The notes beneath the pieces were generated by a model. That model saw only the letters and a list, made by a program, of their open reading frames with translations, had not been told where the DNA came from and made no database searches. Shown piece after piece: positions 6,387 through 10,023 of a stretch of DNA of 10,023 bases. The stretch is from Candidatus Hydrogenedentota bacterium (GTDB lineage Bacteria > Hydrogenedentota > Hydrogenedentia > Hydrogenedentales > SLHB01): NCBI GenBank assembly GCA_003552485.1, contig PUMX01000372.1, forward strand, positions 1 through 10,023. The letters are read 5' to 3'. Every line of letters begins with the position of its first letter. Positions within the stretch are counted from its first letter, which is position 1. The translations under genes and the position numbers were made by a program.

Positions 6387-6433
6387 CGGACGACACCGAT
6401 CTTCGAGGGGCGCCAGTTTAAGGAGCAGACGCT

Positions 6434-7516
6434 ATGTCTTGGCCCCCTCGGAGAGAAGAAGATCTGAACGAATTCACCATGTATATCCTTCGGGATACCG
6501 ATGGTGAACCCACCGATACCATCACCCCCAATAACGAGTTGTGGCGCCGGATGCGCCAGAAAAACTCGGGCATGATTGAGCGGCGCCCGCCTGGGCAAGG
6601 CCCTGTCGAGGACTTGCTGTACGCGACGCCGAGCCGCTCGCAGCACCTCTCCATTTCCCACGACCTCCAGCCGGAAGAATACACGCCGATTGAGGTCATC
6701 ACTCAGGCGAAATACGAGTGGGTGTCGAAATGGAGCAACCTCACCATTGGCCGCCACGAGTTCAATAACTCGCAAGGCCGCAACGCGTTCGCCAACCTCG
6801 TCCAGAAGAAAAAGAAGGCGCTTGAGAAGGGCGTGCAAAACGAGTTGGCGGCTACCGTCTGGGACGGGCAAACGGTTGGAAACGAAAAGGTCTTCGGCCT
6901 GAAAGAGCTGATCCAGCAAGACCCGAGTTCCAACCCGGCGCGCGGCGCGATTGGCGGCATTGACGCGACGGCCGGGAACGCTACGTTCTGGCGCAACCAG
7001 ACGAAAGACTTCGACGGCGCGTACAAGACCATTGAATCGGGGCGGACGCGCTCGGCGTTGTTGTCCGAGGACGAGAACAGCATGTTGCGGCTGTGGATGG
7101 AGTGCTCGAACAATGACTCGGGCAACACGGAAGACGGCCGGCCGGACCTGATGCCGTGTAATGACGTGTTCTATCAGCAGATTGCGAACCTGGCCGAGGA
7201 AAAGCTGATCTTCATGAACAAAGAAGACAAGTTCCAACTCGGTATTGACGGGTTCTGGTTCCGCAGCGGCCCGATCTTCTGGGATCCGTTGTGCCCGACG
7301 CTGGATAGTGGGAAAGGCAACGTCTACTTCCTGAACACGTCGGCGATTTCCTGGGTGTTCGCTGAGGGCCTCGAAAAGGAATGGGGCGAAATGGCGAAGG
7401 TGCCCGGCATGACCGGGTTCTACTGGCCGATGGGCACTCAGTACAGTATCGTGTGCAACGACCGGCGCAAGCTGGGCGTGCTGTACGGGGTGGATGAGGC
7501 GCAAACGATCACCTAA
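6434..7516 (+). CDS. Major capsid protein
   Basis: This 360-residue protein is the probable shell subunit, expected to have the HK97 fold. The N-terminal arm (about 1-60) leads into a helix-rich part with a lysine cluster (KKKKALEKG) like the long spine helix. The segments VFGLKELIQ and GGIDATAGNATFWRNQ (W186) fit the pattern 'small loop then FWRNQ' seen in many tailed-phage coat proteins. Later come conserved-looking FYQQIANLAEEKLIF, DGFWFRSGPIFWDP and VYFLNTSAISW, and a C-terminal stretch MGTQYSIVCNDRRKLGVLYG typical of the central domain returning at the end. AAGGAG lies eight bases before the ATG. It follows the scaffold by 47 bases and precedes the cement protein by 28. The fold assignment is from pattern and position, not from a search. 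Confidence 0.85.
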   Translation: MSWPPRREEDLNEFTMYILRDTDGEPTDTITPNNELWRRMRQKNSGMIERRPPGQGPVEDLLYATPSRSQHLSISHDLQPEEYTPIEVITQAKYEWVSKWSNLTIGRHEFNNSQGRNAFANLVQKKKKALEKGVQNELAATVWDGQTVGNEKVFGLKELIQQDPSSNPARGAIGGIDATAGNATFWRNQTKDFDGAYKTIESGRTRSALLSEDENSMLRLWMECSNNDSGNTEDGRPDLMPCNDVFYQQIANLAEEKLIFMNKEDKFQLGIDGFWFRSGPIFWDPLCPTLDSGKGNVYFLNTSAISWVFAEGLEKEWGEMAKVPGMTGFYWPMGTQYSIVCNDRRKLGVLYGVDEAQTIT

Positions 7517-7544
7517 TCGGGTGTGACGAGAAAGGGTTAAGCCA

Positions 7545-8030
7545 ATGAGTGCAGGAATGTTTGCGAGTTCGCTGGGCAAAGGCTATGTGACGATGGCCGC
7601 GGCCAAGGCGAACCGCGCCGACTCGAATGATGTCGAGATCGGCGATGCGCTGCAATGGGACATGAGTGAAAACGACGGGATCTCGGTGAAACAGCCCGTG
7701 ACCTCGGGGTTGCTGGGCGAGTTCGCCGGGATCGCCGCGCGCAAGTTGCCGCACGGCGATCAGAACAGTTCCACGCTGGTCGTCAGCGGCGTGGTCGCGT
7801 GCAAGTTCGAGAATCACGCGAGCGCGGCCGCGGGCGAATGGGCGACGCCGGTCAATGGTGAGGATTACCTGACCTATTCGGAGACGGCGACGGGTATCCG
7901 CCTGCTCACGAAACAGGATGTGGGTACGGATGAGCATACGCCGGATGAGGGCGCGAAGGCGCCGCTTGTCTGGTTGATGCCGGCCGAGAATATGGCGCGT
8001 GAGGCGTGGCTTGAGGCGCTTGCAACCTAA
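7545..8030 (+). CDS. Probable capsid cement/decoration protein (DUF2190-like)
   Basis: The 161-residue product is mainly short beta segments rich in Gly, Ala and Val: GDALQWDMS, VKQPVTSGLLGEFAGIAARK, and VVSGVVACKFENHA followed by AAAGEWATPVNG. The order 'parameter strand, G-x-FAGIA, then V-x-G-V ... G-x-W-x-T-P' is what DUF2190-type decoration proteins show. These bind the outside of the capsid after expansion and stabilize it. The gene comes directly after the major capsid gene, the usual place for such proteins. The C-terminus ends in a helix (PAENMAREAWLEALA). AAAGGG lies eight bases before the ATG. Alternatives are a head fiber or another minor head protein; the decoration role is moderate confidence. 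Confidence 0.6.
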   Translation: MSAGMFASSLGKGYVTMAAAKANRADSNDVEIGDALQWDMSENDGISVKQPVTSGLLGEFAGIAARKLPHGDQNSSTLVVSGVVACKFENHASAAAGEWATPVNGEDYLTYSETATGIRLLTKQDVGTDEHTPDEGAKAPLVWLMPAENMAREAWLEALAT

Positions 8031-8045
8031 ACATAAGGCGGACCC

Positions 8046-8669
8046 ATGAACGGCAAACAGTTGGTCGATTACATGCTTGTCCGCTACGGGCGGCCTGAGT
8101 CTGATGCAGAGGCTCGGGCCGCCTGCCTTGTGTGGCTACAGCATGCGTACAGGCAGTTGAGCGGGCTGCGCCGCTGGTCGTGGTTGCGCGCGTATGACAA
8201 TCTTTCGGCGCTCGACGGCCAGCAGGTGTATGTGCTGCCGGCGAACGTGGCGGTGGTGCTGGATGTTTACAACAAAGCGGGCGAGCCGTTGCGCAAGGTG
8301 TACGAGCGGAATTGGCGCTTTTTCTTTCAAGGCGATGAGAGCGCGGGCGCCCCGTTGGTGTGGGCGATGCTCGACCGCAAACGGGACGAGGAGCAGCTGC
8401 GCGTGGGCCTGTGGCCCAAACCGGGCGAGGCGGACGCGGGCGACTACGAGTACATCTATGAACCCGTGGAAGACGCGATTGCGGATGATGAAGTGACTCA
8501 GTATCTGATGCCCGCTAATCAGCGGCATGTATTGGCCGACGGCGCGTTGGTCGAAATGTCTCGCAATGAGGGGCGTCTGGACATGGTCGACACGTACATG
8601 TCCGCGTACAACAACGGGTTGGAAGCGCTGGTTCAGCGCGATAATGAGCTTCAACGTGGGCGGGTCTGA
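8046..8669 (+). CDS. Head-tail adaptor (connector) protein 1
   Basis: This 207-residue protein begins with a helical domain (about 1-45) ending in LRRWSWLRAYDNLSA. Strands follow with QQVYVLPANVAVVLDVYN, a loop with GAPLVWAM, and LRVGLWPKPGEADAGDYEYIY. It closes with helices (HVLADGALVEMSRNEGR ... MDTYMSAYNNGLEAL-like). The sequence pattern 'W-x-W ... G-Q-x-VY-x-LP ... L-x-P-x-P ... Y-Y ... LP-x2-H ... L-x-M' is common in adaptor or tail-tube-A-like proteins of podoviruses. These form a ring under the portal and connect it to the nozzle. AAGG lies seven bases before the ATG. Its TGA overlaps the next ATG as TGATG, so the two are probably translated in a coupled, roughly matched amount. Confidence 0.62.
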   Translation: MNGKQLVDYMLVRYGRPESDAEARAACLVWLQHAYRQLSGLRRWSWLRAYDNLSALDGQQVYVLPANVAVVLDVYNKAGEPLRKVYERNWRFFFQGDESAGAPLVWAMLDRKRDEEQLRVGLWPKPGEADAGDYEYIYEPVEDAIADDEVTQYLMPANQRHVLADGALVEMSRNEGRLDMVDTYMSAYNNGLEALVQRDNELQRGRV

Positions 8670-9523
8670 TGAAATTTCACGAATACGTTACGCGCTTGGG
8701 CAATTCGGCGCCGCACGCGGATCTGACGAACCTGAAAACGGAGTTGAACATCCGGTTGGAGCGCCTGGCGTCGATGCGCAAGTGGCGCTATTACATGGCC
8801 GAGCATTGGTTCGCGGTCGAGCCGAATGTGCGCCTGGAAGAAGGGCTGTCGGTGGATAAGGGTTCGCAGACGGTTACGCTGGACCCGATGCCCGAGAAAG
8901 GGAACGCGCCGTTCGGTTGGATGTTGCGCGTAGACAAACACGCGGGCGATTTCCGGGTTACGGACGCCGTGTTTGATGGCGATTACATTCAGTCGCTTAC
9001 GTTGGACCGGCCGTGGCCGCATGACGATATTAGCGACGGCGCGTACACCATCTGGTTGGACCGCTATCCGGTTCCATCCGATTTGTGCAGCGTGGTCATG
9101 CTGCGCGATGAGGAGCGTAGGCGTTTGTTGCGCGAGTTGAGCGGGGCGGCGTATCACGGGTTGTTCGCGTTGCGGCCGTCGCCGGACGCGTTGAGCGCGT
9201 ACCAGTTGACCGGCGGCGAAGAAAAGAAGTTGATGCTGGCCCCGAACCCGCCGTCGCGGCATACCTGGTTCCGCATGGTGTACATGCGGCGGCCGGAAAA
9301 GGTAGATGGGCCGGGCGACGAAATTGACGCGCCGTATTACTTGGAGGACGCGTTGTACCTCGCGTTGGAGGCGGTGTTCCTGCGGCGCTCGGGGCTGACT
9401 GAGGAAACGATGGCGCGCGTGAAGTTGACGGATCAAGATTATCAACGGGCGCTGTCCGCGGCGCATCGCGCCGATGCGCAAGAAACGCAGCCGTTCTTCC
9501 GTAATTGGAGGAATCTGATTTGA
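8669..9523 (+). CDS. Head-tail adaptor-like protein 2
   Basis: This 284-residue protein shows a plan like the preceding adaptor. It has an N-terminal helix with a RKWRYYM motif, a strand region, PVPSDLCSVVMLRDEERRRLLREL in place of the LP...V segment, and KKLMLAPNPPSRHTWFRMVY in place of L-x-P-x-P plus strand. It then has DAPYYLEDALYLALEAVFL in place of the closing helices. About 60-70 extra residues (roughly 50-125, with VRLEEGLSVDKGSQTVTL, GWMLRVD and ISDGAYTIW) are mostly beta. It is probably a second ring of the connector or an adaptor with an added beta domain. It overlaps adaptor 1 by one base and its TGA overlaps the next start in TTGA. No family was confidently recognised; the role comes from context and shape. 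Confidence 0.5.
   Translation: MKFHEYVTRLGNSAPHADLTNLKTELNIRLERLASMRKWRYYMAEHWFAVEPNVRLEEGLSVDKGSQTVTLDPMPEKGNAPFGWMLRVDKHAGDFRVTDAVFDGDYIQSLTLDRPWPHDDISDGAYTIWLDRYPVPSDLCSVVMLRDEERRRLLRELSGAAYHGLFALRPSPDALSAYQLTGGEEKKLMLAPNPPSRHTWFRMVYMRRPEKVDGPGDEIDAPYYLEDALYLALEAVFLRRSGLTEETMARVKLTDQDYQRALSAAHRADAQETQPFFRNWRNLI
9507..9512 (+). promoter_or_regulatory. Shine-Dalgarno site supporting a TTG start at 9520
   Basis: GGAGGA is the strongest ribosome site in the region and lies seven bases before TTG 9520, which overlaps the preceding TGA as TTGA. The alternative ATG at 9541 has only AGGGAG nine to ten bases ahead. I therefore use TTG, although either start is possible. Confidence 0.6.
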
Positions 9524-10023
9524 GCAGGGAGCGCTATCAGATGGGCCGGGAGCAATACTGGGACGACCGGCAAGGCGTGGCCCAGTACAAATCCGATGTG
9601 GTCACGGGCTTTCGCGGCGAGAACCGGGAGACGCCGGTATTCCAGTTGCCGGTGGTCGAGAGCCCGCTTGCGCCGAATTGCGATTTCACGCGGGGCACCA
9701 TTCGCAAGCGCAAAGGCTACCGCAAGGCGAGCCGGATTTACTGGCCGGATTGGTATCTATGGCCGGGAAGCGATTTTTCCGAGTACGTGAACATCATTGA
9801 TTTGTCCAATGTGTCGGTGGCGGTGTGGAACAAAGCGGTGGATGCGACACAGTTGTTGTTAATCACCGCGCAACGGACATTCGAGTTCGCTTGGGAAGGC
9901 GATAAAGAGCATTTTTACCCGGAGGGAATGGGCGAGTCCGCGGGTGGCGAAAAGATGGACAGCGCGCCGTGGATGGGCGCGCAGTTCGGAAACAAGGTGG
10001 TCGTGGTCCATCCCGATGACGAG
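9520..10023 (+). CDS. Tail nozzle/stabilization-like protein, N-terminal part (runs past window)
   Basis: At least 168 residues are visible and the frame is open to the right edge. After a charged N-terminus, residues about 46-70 read SPLAPNCDFTRGTIRKRKGY. This is the pattern 'SP-x-APN ... x-G-x-(I/L)-R-x-RKGY' seen at the start of phage nozzle or DNA-stabilization proteins, where a beta-propeller-like body follows. The later residues alternate beta segments (VNIIDLSNVSVAVWN, TQLLLITAQRTFEFAWEG, NKVVVVHPDD), in keeping with a propeller. Proteins of this kind (T7 gp12- or P22 gp10-like) close the connector and form the short tail, which fits the two adaptor genes just before it. The TTG start at 9520 is supported by GGAGGA upstream, with ATG 9541 as the alternative. 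Confidence 0.55.
   Translation, partial: MSRERYQMGREQYWDDRQGVAQYKSDVVTGFRGENRETPVFQLPVVESPLAPNCDFTRGTIRKRKGYRKASRIYWPDWYLWPGSDFSEYVNIIDLSNVSVAVWNKAVDATQLLLITAQRTFEFAWEGDKEHFYPEGMGESAGGEKMDSAPWMGAQFGNKVVVVHPDDE

Noticed and set aside
6383..7579. Minus-strand 398-residue open frame opposite the major capsid gene
   Set aside because: It is an antisense shadow of the capsid gene; the plus frame has a good ribosome site and capsid-like sequence.
1..10023. Stop-codon recoding, as in some phages with TAG or TGA reassigned
   Set aside because: Late genes end cleanly in TGA, TAG and TAA at tight junctions with the next start, so all three act as stops here.
1..10023. CRISPR arrays, tRNA genes, diversity-generating repeats or integrase sites
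   Set aside because: I looked and saw no regularly spaced repeats, cloverleaf-like sequences, template/variable repeat pairs or recombinase ORFs.

Overview
The window is part of a tailed double-stranded DNA bacteriophage or prophage genome. From about position 1,170 to the right edge it carries a single-strand, tightly packed late (virion) operon. The order is large terminase, portal, small zinc-ribbon protein, scaffold, major capsid protein, probable capsid cement protein, two head-tail adaptor-like proteins and the start of a tail nozzle/stabilization-like protein. This order, with adaptors followed directly by a protein resembling T7 gp12 or P22 gp10 types, points to a short-tailed (podovirus-like) virion, but this is inference because the rest of the tail lies outside the window. 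The host is bacterial. The late block is GC-rich and uses Shine-Dalgarno sites, but nothing here identifies the host taxon. No integrase, attachment site, tRNA or rRNA gene is visible, so lytic phage and prophage cannot be told apart.

Positions 1-962 form a separate, visibly less GC-rich cassette on the minus strand. Reading right to left, it holds a 117-residue fragment of a TnpB-type (IS200/IS605 OrfB) protein with only the N-terminal region, a 69-residue cysteine-rich DNA-binding-like protein, and a phage-type HNH endonuclease that runs off the left edge. The last two ORFs are in the same reading frame and are separated by one TAA codon. Together they read like the two halves of one HNH homing endonuclease, so either a full-length gene has been split by a stop or there are two coupled genes.

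Positions 963-1172 lie between the divergent cassette and the late operon. They hold a nested inverted repeat (13-bp outer arms), a candidate minus-strand promoter, a weak hairpin followed by eight T's, and an extended -10-like box just ahead of the terminase ATG. No small terminase gene is visible next to the large subunit.

The late genes overlap or lie 1-69 bases apart and are presumably co-transcribed. Scaffold and capsid protein build the procapsid on the portal, and the terminase docks on the portal and packages DNA. The cement protein would reinforce the shell, and the adaptor and nozzle proteins would close the portal and form the tail.

I did not find a clearly new biological system. 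The features most worth a second look are the stop-split HNH gene, the retained TnpB N-terminal fragment translationally coupled to it, the structured intergenic region, the internal repeat in the scaffold, and the apparent tandem adaptor pair.
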